From PWXP01 sp034005525 (GTDB lineage Bacteria; Planctomycetota; Planctomycetia; Pirellulales; Thermoguttaceae): a stretch of 64,000 nt of DNA. Below the pieces are notes generated by a model. That model was not told the DNA's origin and did no database searches. It saw nothing but the letters and a program-made list of their open reading frames with translations. Positions 1-8,898 of this stretch are shown here, one piece after another. The stretch spans positions 8,742-72,741 of the forward strand of contig JAVEUP010000015.1 in the NCBI GenBank assembly GCA_034005525.1, written 5' to 3'. The stretch's first letter is position 1. Each line of letters opens with the position of its first letter. The position numbers and the translations under genes are program-made.

Positions 1-889
1 TACTGCGCACTTTCCGGGTCATGTACTGATAGATGCCCGGCTTGGCACCGGCCGAGATCACGGCGTCGGAAATGAGGATGATCCGGTCGGCAGGCTTTGC
101 CCGGTGGGTGATGCGCAGCAAGTCGGGGGCAACGTGGGTGCCGTCCGGGTTCAACTCCACGTACACGCGGTCCTGGTTCAGGGCGAACGCGGCCAGCCCC
201 GGCTCGCGGTGGTCCAGCCCGCGCATGGCGTTGTATAGGTGTGTGCAGCATATCTTCTGACGCCCGCACACGGCCGCGGCTTCCGCCGCGCTCGCCATGG
301 TGTGGCCCACGCACGGCAGGATGCCGAGCTTCCGCATCGCTGCCGGCAACGCGCCTGCTCCGTCCAACTCCGGCGCGAACGTCATCATGCGAATCCGGCC
401 GCCGGCCAGCCTCTGGAGTTCTCGCAAATAGCGCAGATCGACAGGCCGGACGTACTGCGGCTGCACGCCGCCGCGCTTGTCCGGGCTGATGAACGGCCCC
501 TCGACGTAGAGGCCGGGGACGCGGTCCGAGCAGCTTTCAGTATCCAACAGACCTGCCACGCGCTTGATAACCGCCGGGTCGGCCATCATCGTCGGTACAA
601 AACGGACGATGCCGCAGGCGAGCAGGTTGGCATCGAACTGCGCAAGTCCCTCTGCCGTGCATGTCTCCCAGCCCACCATGCCTGCACCGTGGATGTGCAG
701 GTCGATCAGTCCCGGCGTAACGTACCCGCTGGCGGCGTCGAACTCGGCGGCGCCGCGCGGCGTCTTCTTCGCCTTACCGGCGTGGACGATCCGACCGTCG
801 GCGAGCACGACGGTTCCGCCAGGTATCGACCGGTCGGGCAGGACCACTTCTCCGTTCTGGATGTAGATTGGGCCTTCAGTAGCATGCAT
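1..889 (-). CDS. nagA: N-acetylglucosamine-6-phosphate deacetylase, 3' end beyond window
   Basis: Amidohydrolase that removes acetate from GlcNAc-6-phosphate in the cytoplasm, feeding amino-sugar recycling. The reading frame is open to the left edge, so only the first 296 residues are visible of a family that is usually about 380-400 long. Family hallmarks are present in order: LIDLHIHG (HxH at 65-67), EGPF with the metal ligand E130, VGHT (H196), THLYNAM (H217) and ISDA (D275). The spacing matches E. coli NagA closely. The ATG at 889 is preceded by a GGGAGA ribosome site. It is followed leftward by sequence outside the window; its right neighbour, also leftward, is the ceramidase-like gene, 138 bp upstream. 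Confidence 0.9.
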   Translation of the reverse strand, partial: MHATEGPIYIQNGEVVLPDRSIPGGTVVLADGRIVHAGKAKKTPRGAAEFDAASGYVTPGLIDLHIHGAGMVGWETCTAEGLAQFDANLLACGIVRFVPTMMADPAVIKRVAGLLDTESCSDRVPGLYVEGPFISPDKRGGVQPQYVRPVDLRYLRELQRLAGGRIRMMTFAPELDGAGALPAAMRKLGILPCVGHTMASAAEAAAVCGRQKICCTHLYNAMRGLDHREPGLAAFALNQDRVYVELNPDGTHVAPDLLRITHRAKPADRIILISDAVISAGAKPGIYQYMTRKVRS

Positions 890-926
890 CGCAAGTCTCC
901 CATTCTCAAGTGCAGAACTGCCCGGC

Positions 927-977
927 GCGTGGGTGAACCCGGATGCCGAGACATCCGGAACCACCCACCCTACGTCT
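927..977. repeat. Partial copy of the 48.45-kb inverted-repeat element
   Basis: This short stretch between nagA and the ceramidase-like gene carries GTGGGTGAACCCGG followed by CCGGAACCACCCACCCTACG. Both blocks occur in the same order in the 253-bp inverted-repeat element at 48448-48700, where the second block is the right terminal repeat. It is probably an internally deleted copy of that element. Confidence 0.55.
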
Positions 978-1027
978 TGTCACCACCGATTCGCACCCAG
1001 AAACGGAAGAGCCAAAACCCTGACGAA

Positions 1028-3157
1028 CTAACCTCGAAACACGGCCACCTCGGCCATACGGCCTTCGAGGTTGGCAAAACCGTCGCAACGGCCGCCCACG
1101 AAGACGTCGCGGCAGCCGTCGGGCCGTGTGACCGCCGCCTTTCCGGCGAAGATCGGCTCGGCGCCTTCATTGAGGTACACGGCCACCTGCTCGCCGCAAC
1201 GCACCAGGCGGACGTGATTCCAGGTCTTCGGCTCAATAACGGGACTGCCGGAGAGCCGTTCACCCGTGTCGTTACCATTGAAGAAGAACAGCCGGCCGGC
1301 AGCACCGTCCGCCGCGGCCGCGCCGGTAATGCCAAGATGGTCGCCGGGACAAGTCTTCTCCCCATCCGGCCCCCAAGAGAACAAGTAGCCGGTGACCGGC
1401 CGGTTATCGTTGGGCAGGCCGTTCCAGAAGAACAATTCGACGGTGTAGTCGGCGCCCGGATCGAGCTGCGCCTTCATGCGCCCGCCGGCGAACTGCACGG
1501 CGCGCGGCTTCTCGCCGCCGCTGCGCAAGTCCTCGCGCTGCGGGCCATCGAGATAGAACGCGTAGCCGGTTTCGTACGAGCCGTGGTTGCCATGGCCTGA
1601 ACTGTCGAAAGCCTGCTTTCCTTCGATCTCACCCAGTCGCCAGTACGCAACCGGGTCCCTTGCAAGAAGCTGCTTTACGAACGGCCCTTGCGAGAGCACG
1701 ATCTTGCGCCGTGGCCGTCCGGTTACCTCCTCGAACATCTCCAGGAGGGAGTCGACCATGATCGTTTCGACGTCGTCCTGGGTTACCGTATGGCGTGCGG
1801 GCCAGGTGTTGTAGCCGCCCAGGGGGCGCAGTTCGGGCGGAGGAATGTAGCCGACCCGGCCGTTGGCCAGCTCGATGGTGAACATGTCGGCCAGCGGGCA
1901 TTGCAGCTTCAGCTTCAATCCCGTGATGCCGTAGACCTCGGGCGGCATGGCGGCGATGCCCAACTCGCCGATCCGAATGACCTGGAGCTTCGCTTTCACC
2001 TGATCCATGTCCCGGAGCAGTACAATTTCCCGCGCGTAGACCTCCTCCCTGGATTGCGGATCGCGCCCGGCCATCTCTCCGTAGACCTTGTCGGCCCAGG
2101 CCTGGGCTTCCTGGTCCGGCTGCTGCAACTGGACTGATATTTCCCGCTGGGCCACCGCCAACGGGACCGACGCGTGGAAGTCGATTCTTCCGTACGCGCG
2201 CAGCGCGGCCTTGGCTACCCCGGCGGCGTACTGGATGCGGGAGATCGACCTGGCGGGATTCGCGTAGTCTTGCCACTGCTGATCGCCGCTGGTGCCATGC
2301 GACATCATGGCGACGAAGGAATCGTCCCCGTCGGCCAGTCGCTCGGACACAATTCGCACGAAATCGCCATAGTAGTCGGCCGAAATCGGACTGCCGCCGA
2401 AATAATGCATCGAGTAGTTGGCCAGCAGGGCCATCGGCTTGCCGTCGAGCGATTGCACGGCCAGGACTGATACTTCGGGGTCGGATGGGCCGCAAGGGCC
2501 GATGTATTGGGGGTTCTGATAACCCGGGTGCATCATCGCACGGACGTTTCGCCGTCCGAGGGGATCGGTGCCGACGCAATCGGGGCGGCGGATGAACACG
2601 CGGCAGAAGGTCCCTTCCGGATGGTCCTCGCCGCCGCAGCCGACCTTCGCAGGCCGGAGATTGCCGGCGGCCTTCTCAATGCACTCGATCAACTTGCCGG
2701 GCACGAAGGCTGCGTAGTCGGCATCGGTCTTCGTCCCCAACGCGCCGTGCAACGCTCCGCCGGAATGCGTGTGCGTTGCCGAGATCATCATGTTCTCGGG
2801 CGGGATGCCGGTTGTCTTGGCCGCCGCTGCCCGAACGGCCGCTTGGATTTCGTTGGGTACGACAATCGTGTCGGCCACTATCATCGCAACCTTTGTGGCG
2901 CCGTCGTCCAGGACGAGACAGCGGGCGAACAGCCGATCGTTGACCTTGTTGGCCGAACGGCTCAGGAAGCCACCCGAGACCAACACGGGGAACTTCTCGG
3001 GCGTAATGTCGACCGACGCGATACCTGCGCGAAGCGTGCCGCTGCCGCCTGGCTCGGCGGCCTTGGCAACGGCTGCCGGCAGGACGCCGCCGAGGCATCC
3101 CAGTCCGGCAACCGACGTTCGGATGAGGAACTCGCGACGATCGGACTGATGTTTCAC
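1028..3157 (-). CDS. Tat-exported neutral-ceramidase-like protein with C-terminal LamG-type domain
   Basis: The first ~430 residues resemble the neutral/alkaline ceramidase N-terminal domain found in many planctomycete exported hydrolases: an entry strand with AGIASVDITP, the zinc-type ISATHTHSGG motif and a later MSHGTSGDQQW segment in the position of the nucleophile-bearing loop. The last ~220 residues start with VAYWRLGE and a DSSGHGNHG block, typical of a LamG/concanavalin-like sugar-binding domain. I place the start at the GTG at 3157, because AAAGGAG lies 6 bp before it; an ATG nine codons upstream has no such site. The new N-terminus begins KHQSDRREFL with a hydrophobic stretch ending AVAKA, a twin-arginine signal. 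The substrate may be something other than ceramide. Confidence 0.75.
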   Translation of the reverse strand: MKHQSDRREFLIRTSVAGLGCLGGVLPAAVAKAAEPGGSGTLRAGIASVDITPEKFPVLVSGGFLSRSANKVNDRLFARCLVLDDGATKVAMIVADTIVVPNEIQAAVRAAAAKTTGIPPENMMISATHTHSGGALHGALGTKTDADYAAFVPGKLIECIEKAAGNLRPAKVGCGGEDHPEGTFCRVFIRRPDCVGTDPLGRRNVRAMMHPGYQNPQYIGPCGPSDPEVSVLAVQSLDGKPMALLANYSMHYFGGSPISADYYGDFVRIVSERLADGDDSFVAMMSHGTSGDQQWQDYANPARSISRIQYAAGVAKAALRAYGRIDFHASVPLAVAQREISVQLQQPDQEAQAWADKVYGEMAGRDPQSREEVYAREIVLLRDMDQVKAKLQVIRIGELGIAAMPPEVYGITGLKLKLQCPLADMFTIELANGRVGYIPPPELRPLGGYNTWPARHTVTQDDVETIMVDSLLEMFEEVTGRPRRKIVLSQGPFVKQLLARDPVAYWRLGEIEGKQAFDSSGHGNHGSYETGYAFYLDGPQREDLRSGGEKPRAVQFAGGRMKAQLDPGADYTVELFFWNGLPNDNRPVTGYLFSWGPDGEKTCPGDHLGITGAAAADGAAGRLFFFNGNDTGERLSGSPVIEPKTWNHVRLVRCGEQVAVYLNEGAEPIFAGKAAVTRPDGCRDVFVGGRCDGFANLEGRMAEVAVFRG

Positions 3158-3283
3158 GGCTTGCTCCTTTGGGTGTATGGTCATTGCATTTGTTCCAGCC
3201 TGCTCTTCTTCTGCGGCCCAAAACGACTCGCTTGGACCGCCCTGCCGACGCGATTGATGCGGATGCCGTATTCGGCGGACAAC

Positions 3284-3400
3284 TCAGAACTCGCCTTGTA
3301 TCACCTCCCCGCCGGAGGGCGTAGCCGCCGATTGCCAGATGCGCAACGCAACGGTCTCGCTAACGAACCGCACGCTGCCGTCGCACATGGCCACTGTCAT
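3284..3400 (-). pseudogene. C-terminal remnant of a DUF1559 prepilin-like gene
   Basis: Thirty-eight codons read as the very end of a DUF1559 (SBP_bac_10) protein: MCDGSVRFVSE followed by a tail ending GGEVIQGEF and a stop. In intact members this 'DGSV' block lies about 30-40 residues before the end. An in-frame stop lies eight codons upstream of the first ATG, and nothing further upstream resembles the body of the family, so the gene has lost its N-terminal nine-tenths. The two full DUF1559 proteins at 43974 and 44921 have a different tail, so this is not a fragment of those. Confidence 0.65.
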
Positions 3401-3720
3401 CGGAGTACCCCTCGTTCAGCAGGTGAACGGAATACAGTGCGCAGAATTACACCCCAACCTTATCATAACCACGCGCGAATCGGCGTCAATTATGAAATCC
3501 GACAAATCTCTTACAGTTTCTTGCAAACTTGTCGGACGCGGGCCAATGGGCCGCTTTGTTCCGCCACATTGGCCAGCGGCGCATGCGCCCAGAGCGGGGT
3601 TGCCGCGCCCGATGCCAATGCAACGAAACCGTCTGGATGCCGACGTCACGGTCATCCCTGACTCACCCACGGCTGGCGCGGAATAGAAAGCCTTTCGGCA
3701 ACCGTTTACGGGGCAGCAGT

Positions 3721-3765
3721 GCGGGCAGTTCTCTCCGCTGCATGCAAAGGAGACGGTCCCGTTTT
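3721..3765. repeat. Short dispersed repeat, copy also at 35309-35365
   Basis: GCGGGCAGTTCTCTC, then GCATGC, AAGG and GTCCC, recur with the same order and spacing at 35309-35365. Both copies are intergenic. The remainder of 3401-3720 shows no gene, only a short stem (TCCGACAA/TTGTCGGA) near 3500-3535. Confidence 0.5.
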
Positions 3766-3782
3766 CGCAACGGACCGGTTGG

Positions 3783-3952
3783 CCCGGATTATTCATGACA
3801 GTAGGGTGGTGACAAGCAAGCCAAGACCCTGGTGGGCCTTCGGTCGCTCGGCCGGGCCTGCTGCCAGCGCACGGCGTGCAAACCACCCGGGCCTGGCTTG
3901 CGCAGGCCCACCAAGGACTTACGCGACCTTGACCCTACATGAATAATCCGGG
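3783..3952. mobile_element. MITE-like element, 15-bp perfect inverted ends, TTGG flanks
   Basis: The 170-bp element begins CCCGGATTATTCATG and ends with its exact complement CATGAATAATCCGGG. TTGG flanks it on both sides (3779-3782 and 3953-3956), as a 4-bp target duplication would. It encodes nothing. Its right end is 8 bp from the stop codon of the leftward efflux gene. Related copies are at 63773-63900 (body in opposite orientation) and 34719-34771 (partial). Confidence 0.65.
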
Positions 3953-3960
3953 TTGGCCGA

Positions 3961-6495
3961 TTACGGCTCGGGAAGCCCCGGCAGGGGGACGCCGGGAGGA
4001 ATGGGGATTTCTTCAAACACCGGGTCAGGTTCGGCGTCCAGGTCGGGGTTGACCATGCCCGGCATCCCGGCAGGCAGGTCGGCTGCTGCCCGCGTTGCGC
4101 CCGGGACAACCTCGCCGGGATCGAGCCAGAGCCCGCGGTCATCCAGCCGCATGGTGCCGAGGTCCAGGTCAAGGTTCATCCGCTGCACCTCGTAGTTGAC
4201 CCACAGGTTCAAGAAGCTGTCCTGGGCGTTGAGTAAGCCGGACAGGGCTTGCACGAGGTCGCGGGCGGTGGTGGCCCCGAAAGTCTGCTCCTCGCCCGGT
4301 TTCGGCGGCCGCTGCAAACGCAACTGCGTGATCTCGACCTGGGAGATGGCCACTTGCACTCCTTCGCGGGCGATCTCGAAGTCGAGCTGGTTGAGTTGGA
4401 TCGTCCGCAGCGTTTCGCGCAGCGTCTGGACCACCCCGTCCTCGTACGCATAGTATTCGCGGCGGGCACGGTCGTAGTCAATCAGCGTTTCCCGGTACGC
4501 GTTCCGTTCGACAAGTCTCGTCAGCGGCGCGTCGAACCGCAAGCCCACCCGGAGCCGACCCGTTGTACTGCGGAACTTCAGCGGGTTGTTGTCCGTGGTG
4601 GCCAGGTCGCCGGAGAAGGTAACGTCAAGGTCGCCCCGCAGGGCATTTGCCGCGATTTCGACCCGGCGCCAGCGGTCGACCAGGGCGGCGCGGGCGTTCA
4701 TCCAGTCGAGCCGGTTGCGGCGCGCCGTCTCGACGGCGTCTTGCCACGGCAGTTCAATGGGAGTAAGCGTCACGGTATCGAGCCTCGCCCAGGCTTGCAC
4801 CAGCGCAAGGGAGGCCAAATGTTGGCCGAGACGGCGCAAGGCGCCGATGAGTTCCTCGGAGGACCGTTCCGATCCCTCACCTTGCCTCGGCGCCAGAGAA
4901 TCGGCCGCTTCCGGTCTTTCATAGGGCTCCAGTTCAACCAGGGCGTCCGACAATTCGGCCTGAAGCTTCCGGAACTCATCGCGAAGCCGTGCGACGCGAT
5001 GGTTGAGCCCCTCAATGCTTACGGCGGTCCGCTCCACGTCGCCGTCGCGCAGTTCAGGACGGGCGGCAAGCCGGCGGAGGCTCGCCTGCCGCTTCGGCAG
5101 GGCGCCTTCGAGTTCCTGCATGTCCAGCTTGAGCAGTTCCAGGGCTGCCGCGCCCAGTGTTGTCACGTGGGCGATGGAGCCGGCCAGGTCGTCCGGGGGC
5201 GGTACGTCCGGATCGCGAAGCTTCAGGAGCAGGTCGGCAACGCGGTCTTGGGCGTCTGTGGTGCGGGGATCGATCAGGTCGAACCGGCCCAATAGCGGGT
5301 CCTCGACTTTTATGGGAAGCCCCGGCGGCAAACCGATCAGAACCTTGTACGCGTCGAGCCGGTCCTGATAGGTCTTCTTCAGCGACAGCAGCCGGCTTTG
5401 CGCGTTGTACAACGCTTGCCGCGCCTGATCGACCTGGAGGCGGTCGATCCGTCCCGCTTCGTACGCCGAATCGAGTTGATCGAGGCTCTCGCGCAAGCCC
5501 GCCACGTTTGCCCGCTGGTTGCGGATGCGCACCTGCTGCTCCATCAGCGCCAGCAGTCCTCCGGAACCCGTAACGGCGCCCGGGCTGACGGTTCCAAGTC
5601 CGATCCCCGAACGGCTCGGGCCGGGGTCGGGTGTCCGGCCGGTGACCGTATTGACGTAGAACGAACAGCGGAACCGTTCCATTTGGCGGATGTTTGCCAG
5701 CAGCGCGCGTTCCGCGTCGGTGAGCGATTCGAGTACCACGGCCCGGCCGGCCCCTCGCAACAGCGGCTGCGCCAGCGAGAAATCCAGCAGCGAGGTGGCC
5801 GAATACTCGTCCGGCCCGGCAAACTGCCACACAAGCGAGTTGGCCATCCCGGCCACCAATTCCGTGCCGGTGGCGAACTGCTTCCTCATTTCGATAATCC
5901 GGCCCATGTCGCTGTTGATGGCCAGCAGGCTTGATGGGCCGCCTGCCCGATCCGGACCGTCGGCCGTGAAGAACGTGGAGTAGCCGCCGAAGAACTGGGC
6001 ATCGAACCGGAACTGCTGGAAGGAAACGTCCAGGGCCGAAAGGTACAGGTCCTCCAGCTTGCTCTGGTAACGCCGCGAGTGAAGCCGGGCCAGGAGGACC
6101 GCCGACTCGCGATCGAGCACCACGTTCCCCTCGTCGTCGTACGGGAGGTGAAGCAGCCAATACGGATTCTCGACGAAAGGCGTCGTGCCGTACCGCTCCC
6201 ACGCGCGCGAGCCCCGCTTGCCGTCCACGCACTGCATCAACTGGTGCGAAATCGGGTCGTCGGTGGGCATGGGCGGCCAGTTCGGGCAGTTCGGGTCGTG
6301 CATGCGCGACTTCGAATCGGCCTCGATCGAATAGTCGGTCAACTCCCAACCCGGCCCCTGGGCTCCGCGGCCAATCAGGCTGTACGCCTCGAAATCGGCT
6401 TGCTCGCGGTAGAACGACCGGGAACAGCCAGTTGACAAAACGAGCCCCCCCACCAGGAGGATCGCGGATGCAGTGCCGGAGACCCATCCGGGCAC
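3961..6495 (-). CDS. TolC-family outer-membrane lipoprotein
   Basis: Outer-membrane efflux channel of the TolC/OEP type. The GTG at 6495 is chosen because AAGGAG lies 7 bp upstream; it gives 844 residues starting with a lipoprotein signal whose lipobox LSTGC puts the acylated cysteine at residue 24. A longer frame from an ATG at 6660 lacks a ribosome site. The body is mostly helical with heptad-like runs, e.g. the segment around LAGLRESLDQLDSAYEAGRID and the later NRLDWMNARAALVDRWRRVE, which is typical of the alpha-barrel repeats. At 844 residues it is much longer than standard TolC (about 470), from an N-terminal extension and a central coiled-coil insert. No pump or adaptor gene is adjacent; it stands alone. 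Confidence 0.75.
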   Translation of the reverse strand: MPGWVSGTASAILLVGGLVLSTGCSRSFYREQADFEAYSLIGRGAQGPGWELTDYSIEADSKSRMHDPNCPNWPPMPTDDPISHQLMQCVDGKRGSRAWERYGTTPFVENPYWLLHLPYDDEGNVVLDRESAVLLARLHSRRYQSKLEDLYLSALDVSFQQFRFDAQFFGGYSTFFTADGPDRAGGPSSLLAINSDMGRIIEMRKQFATGTELVAGMANSLVWQFAGPDEYSATSLLDFSLAQPLLRGAGRAVVLESLTDAERALLANIRQMERFRCSFYVNTVTGRTPDPGPSRSGIGLGTVSPGAVTGSGGLLALMEQQVRIRNQRANVAGLRESLDQLDSAYEAGRIDRLQVDQARQALYNAQSRLLSLKKTYQDRLDAYKVLIGLPPGLPIKVEDPLLGRFDLIDPRTTDAQDRVADLLLKLRDPDVPPPDDLAGSIAHVTTLGAAALELLKLDMQELEGALPKRQASLRRLAARPELRDGDVERTAVSIEGLNHRVARLRDEFRKLQAELSDALVELEPYERPEAADSLAPRQGEGSERSSEELIGALRRLGQHLASLALVQAWARLDTVTLTPIELPWQDAVETARRNRLDWMNARAALVDRWRRVEIAANALRGDLDVTFSGDLATTDNNPLKFRSTTGRLRVGLRFDAPLTRLVERNAYRETLIDYDRARREYYAYEDGVVQTLRETLRTIQLNQLDFEIAREGVQVAISQVEITQLRLQRPPKPGEEQTFGATTARDLVQALSGLLNAQDSFLNLWVNYEVQRMNLDLDLGTMRLDDRGLWLDPGEVVPGATRAAADLPAGMPGMVNPDLDAEPDPVFEEIPIPPGVPLPGLPEP

Positions 6496-6757
6496 GGCAG
6501 ACTCCTTGACCGGCGATATCGGGGGGGCGTTCGCGTTCACGTCACAACCATTCGGCTGAAAGCGGCCTCCGGCTTTAACGATTATGCCGTTTAGGGGGAA
6601 TGTGATGGATTGGCAGACTCTGGGCCCAGCAGCCCGATTAGGAAACTTGGGGGGGGCCATGGCAAAACATTGACAATCGGTTCTGGACCGAATATCATCG
6701 AACTTAGGCGTCTGTCTGCCTCGGTGTCACCAAGACCCCAAAACCCTCGGGGCCGCT

Positions 6758-7900
6758 ATGAGTATCTGGAACAAAGTCCTGTTGGGCCTGATCTTTGTCA
6801 CGTCGCTGGTGTACGTGTACATGGCTGCGCGCACCCTGCAGACCCACAAAACGTGGCGCGAGGCCGCCCAGCGGCAGGAGAAACAGCTTGAAGACCTCGA
6901 CGAACAGATCGAGAAGACCCTTCACGCTGTCAGCGAGCAGGAAGTGATTGCCGAGATGGGCATCGAGCAACTCCGGCAAGGGCTGTTCGCCGTCTTGATC
7001 GACCGCGGCCGCGTTTGGAACAATTGCGAGCCGGAGCAGATCAACGCGGAGACCGGTGCGGTCCGGGTGAAGACCGACTTCCCCGACGAGGACAATCTGC
7101 CCGGCCGCCATGGAATCCACGAGAAGACGATTATCTACGTGTTCGAGGAGGCCGACGTCGAGGCGCCGCTGAACCAGGCGGGCGGCCGTTACTTGGGTGA
7201 GTTCAGGGTGACCGAAGTGGCCGACGGCCTCGTTGGCATGGAACCGGCAATGCGAATGGACCAGCGTGAACTGAAACGCCTGGCGGAAAGCCGCGGACCT
7301 TGGAGCCTGTACGAAGTGCTTCCCTACGACAGTCACAAGATTGTTCGGAAGATGGACAAGGACTACTTGCAGCGCGTCCTGCCCGAAACCGTCGCGAACG
7401 AGTACGTCTTCGACGGCGAGCCGATGACCAGGGCGAAGGCCGAGGAACTGGGGCTCGAGGGCCGGATCGTCAACGAGAAAGGCGAGGACGTGGCCGACGG
7501 CGAGGAAGGCGCTTATGTCCGCGACCTTCGCGATTACGGCATCTTGTTCTCCGTGTTTCATCGCGAAAGGACGTTGTGGTACGACCAGCGAGATTCGGCC
7601 GAGGCCGACAAGAAGTACGCCGAAGCCGCCGCAGCCGATGCCAAGAGGCAGGTCGAATTCCGGGAGGCGGAAGTCGTGGGGCTGAGGCGCGATCTGGCTC
7701 AGATCCGGCATGAAATGGACGCCATCGTCGCGCACCGGAAAGCGATGGAAGGGAAGCTGGCGGAACTTGGGCAGTCGTCCGCCGAATTGGCCGCGAACAA
7801 CCGATCGATCGCCAGCCAGATTGCCCAGGTGCAAATGGAGGCCCAGCGCCGCATCGACGAACGCACCCAGCGCGTGGCGCAGGGCGCGGCCGAGCAGTAG
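6758..7900 (+). CDS. Membrane-anchored coiled-coil protein of unknown function
   Basis: 380 residues. Residues 5-25 form one transmembrane anchor, followed by a charged coiled coil (about 28-60, RQEKQLEDLDEQIEKTL). A central alpha/beta region (70-270) contains VLIDRGRVWNN and TIIYVFEEADV, and the last ~90 residues are another coiled coil. I do not recognise a catalytic family; proteins of this shape recur in planctomycetes. The product is probably inner-membrane anchored with the bulk outside the cytoplasm, but topology is not certain. The rhomboid gene starts 75 bp downstream on the same strand, followed by a SUMF1-type gene, so the three may be one transcript. The ribosome site is weak (CGGGG 8 bp upstream). 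Confidence 0.6.
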   Translation: MSIWNKVLLGLIFVTSLVYVYMAARTLQTHKTWREAAQRQEKQLEDLDEQIEKTLHAVSEQEVIAEMGIEQLRQGLFAVLIDRGRVWNNCEPEQINAETGAVRVKTDFPDEDNLPGRHGIHEKTIIYVFEEADVEAPLNQAGGRYLGEFRVTEVADGLVGMEPAMRMDQRELKRLAESRGPWSLYEVLPYDSHKIVRKMDKDYLQRVLPETVANEYVFDGEPMTRAKAEELGLEGRIVNEKGEDVADGEEGAYVRDLRDYGILFSVFHRERTLWYDQRDSAEADKKYAEAAAADAKRQVEFREAEVVGLRRDLAQIRHEMDAIVAHRKAMEGKLAELGQSSAELAANNRSIASQIAQVQMEAQRRIDERTQRVAQGAAEQ

Positions 7901-7975
7901 CCGCGGGCGTCGCATGGAATCTTGACGGAACAGATGGGGTGCTGCTTCAGCTACCCCGTGACGAAGGGGCCCAGG

Positions 7976-8860
7976 ATGGGAGTGTACGACCGCGATTACT
8001 ACCGGGGCAACGCCCAGCCCGGCATCCAGATGCGCGCGCCGCAAACGGCGGTCGTCTGGATCATTCTGATCAACGTGGGGTTGTGGGTGGTCGACGCCTT
8101 CGTGCCGCAGTTGGCCCTGATGAAATGGCTGGAGCTTCGCGGCGATACGCTCTGGAAGCCGTGGCTGTGGTGGAACTTGGTCTCCTATGGTTTCGCCCAT
8201 GCGGCGGAGCCAAGCCACGTGCTGTTCAACATGCTCGGGCTGTTCATTCTCGGGCGCGATATTGAATGGACGTATGGCAAGCGCGAGTTCATCCGCCTAT
8301 ATCTTGCCTTGGTGATGGCCGGAGGACTTGTTTGGTCCCTTGCCATGACGGCTCGCGTGTTCCTGTTCCACGAAGTCCCGCCCGAGATGGCCGGAAGATT
8401 CTCCGTCGTCGGCGCGTCGGCCGCGGTTAGCGGCATTGTGGTGCTCTTCGCCCTGCACTTCCCGCGCCGCACGCTGCTGCTGTTCTTCCTGTTTCCCATC
8501 CCTGCCTGGGTGCTGGGTGTTCTGCTGGTGACCTTCGACATTATCGGCGTGCTGGGCGAGGGTAAGCAGAACGTCGCCTATATCGCGCATCTCGCCGGTG
8601 CGGGGTTCGCATTCTTGTATTTCAAGACGGGTTGGCGTTTCGGGCGTTTGGGCGAAGGGTTTGGAGCTTGGCTCCGGCGGCTGCGCGGGCCGCAGCTACG
8701 TGTCCGACGTCCGGAAGACGATTCCGAGGAGAGCCTCAGTGACGAGGTCGACCGAATCCTGGAGAAAATCTCTCGCGAGGGCGAGGCCAGCCTCACCCGC
8801 CGCGAACGACGCGCGCTGCAAGACGCCAGCCGGCGCTACCAGCAGCGCAGGGGGCAATAG
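7976..8860 (+). CDS. Rhomboid-family intramembrane serine protease
   Basis: 294 residues with six or seven transmembrane helices. Rhomboid landmarks are present: HVLFNMLGLFILGRDIEWTYG (loop L1 and second helix), the nucleophile motif GASAAVSG in the fourth helix, and AHLAGAGFAFLY carrying the catalytic histidine in the sixth. After the membrane domain a cytoplasmic tail ends with EVDRILEKISREGEASLTR, resembling the short helical DUF6576-type tail of many bacterial rhomboids. I place the start at the ATG at 7976 (MGVYDRDYYRG); upstream in-frame TTG and ATG codons would add an 18-residue leader that looks non-coding. Substrate unknown. Confidence 0.88.
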   Translation: MGVYDRDYYRGNAQPGIQMRAPQTAVVWIILINVGLWVVDAFVPQLALMKWLELRGDTLWKPWLWWNLVSYGFAHAAEPSHVLFNMLGLFILGRDIEWTYGKREFIRLYLALVMAGGLVWSLAMTARVFLFHEVPPEMAGRFSVVGASAAVSGIVVLFALHFPRRTLLLFFLFPIPAWVLGVLLVTFDIIGVLGEGKQNVAYIAHLAGAGFAFLYFKTGWRFGRLGEGFGAWLRRLRGPQLRVRRPEDDSEESLSDEVDRILEKISREGEASLTRRERRALQDASRRYQQRRGQ

Positions 8861-8898
8861 AAGACAACCGCTCTTTCGCCATTTGCCGAGGTGCTTCC

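Noticed and set aside
239..1600. 453-codon plus-strand frame
   Set aside because: Runs antisense across both nagA and the ceramidase-like gene; no domain.
3485..3545. Transposon end or terminator from the TCCGACAA/TTGTCGGA stem
   Set aside because: Only 8 paired bases around a long loop, with no T-run and no second copy found.
5054..6487. 477-codon minus-strand frame within the efflux gene
   Set aside because: Out of frame with the TolC-type protein; no ribosome site.
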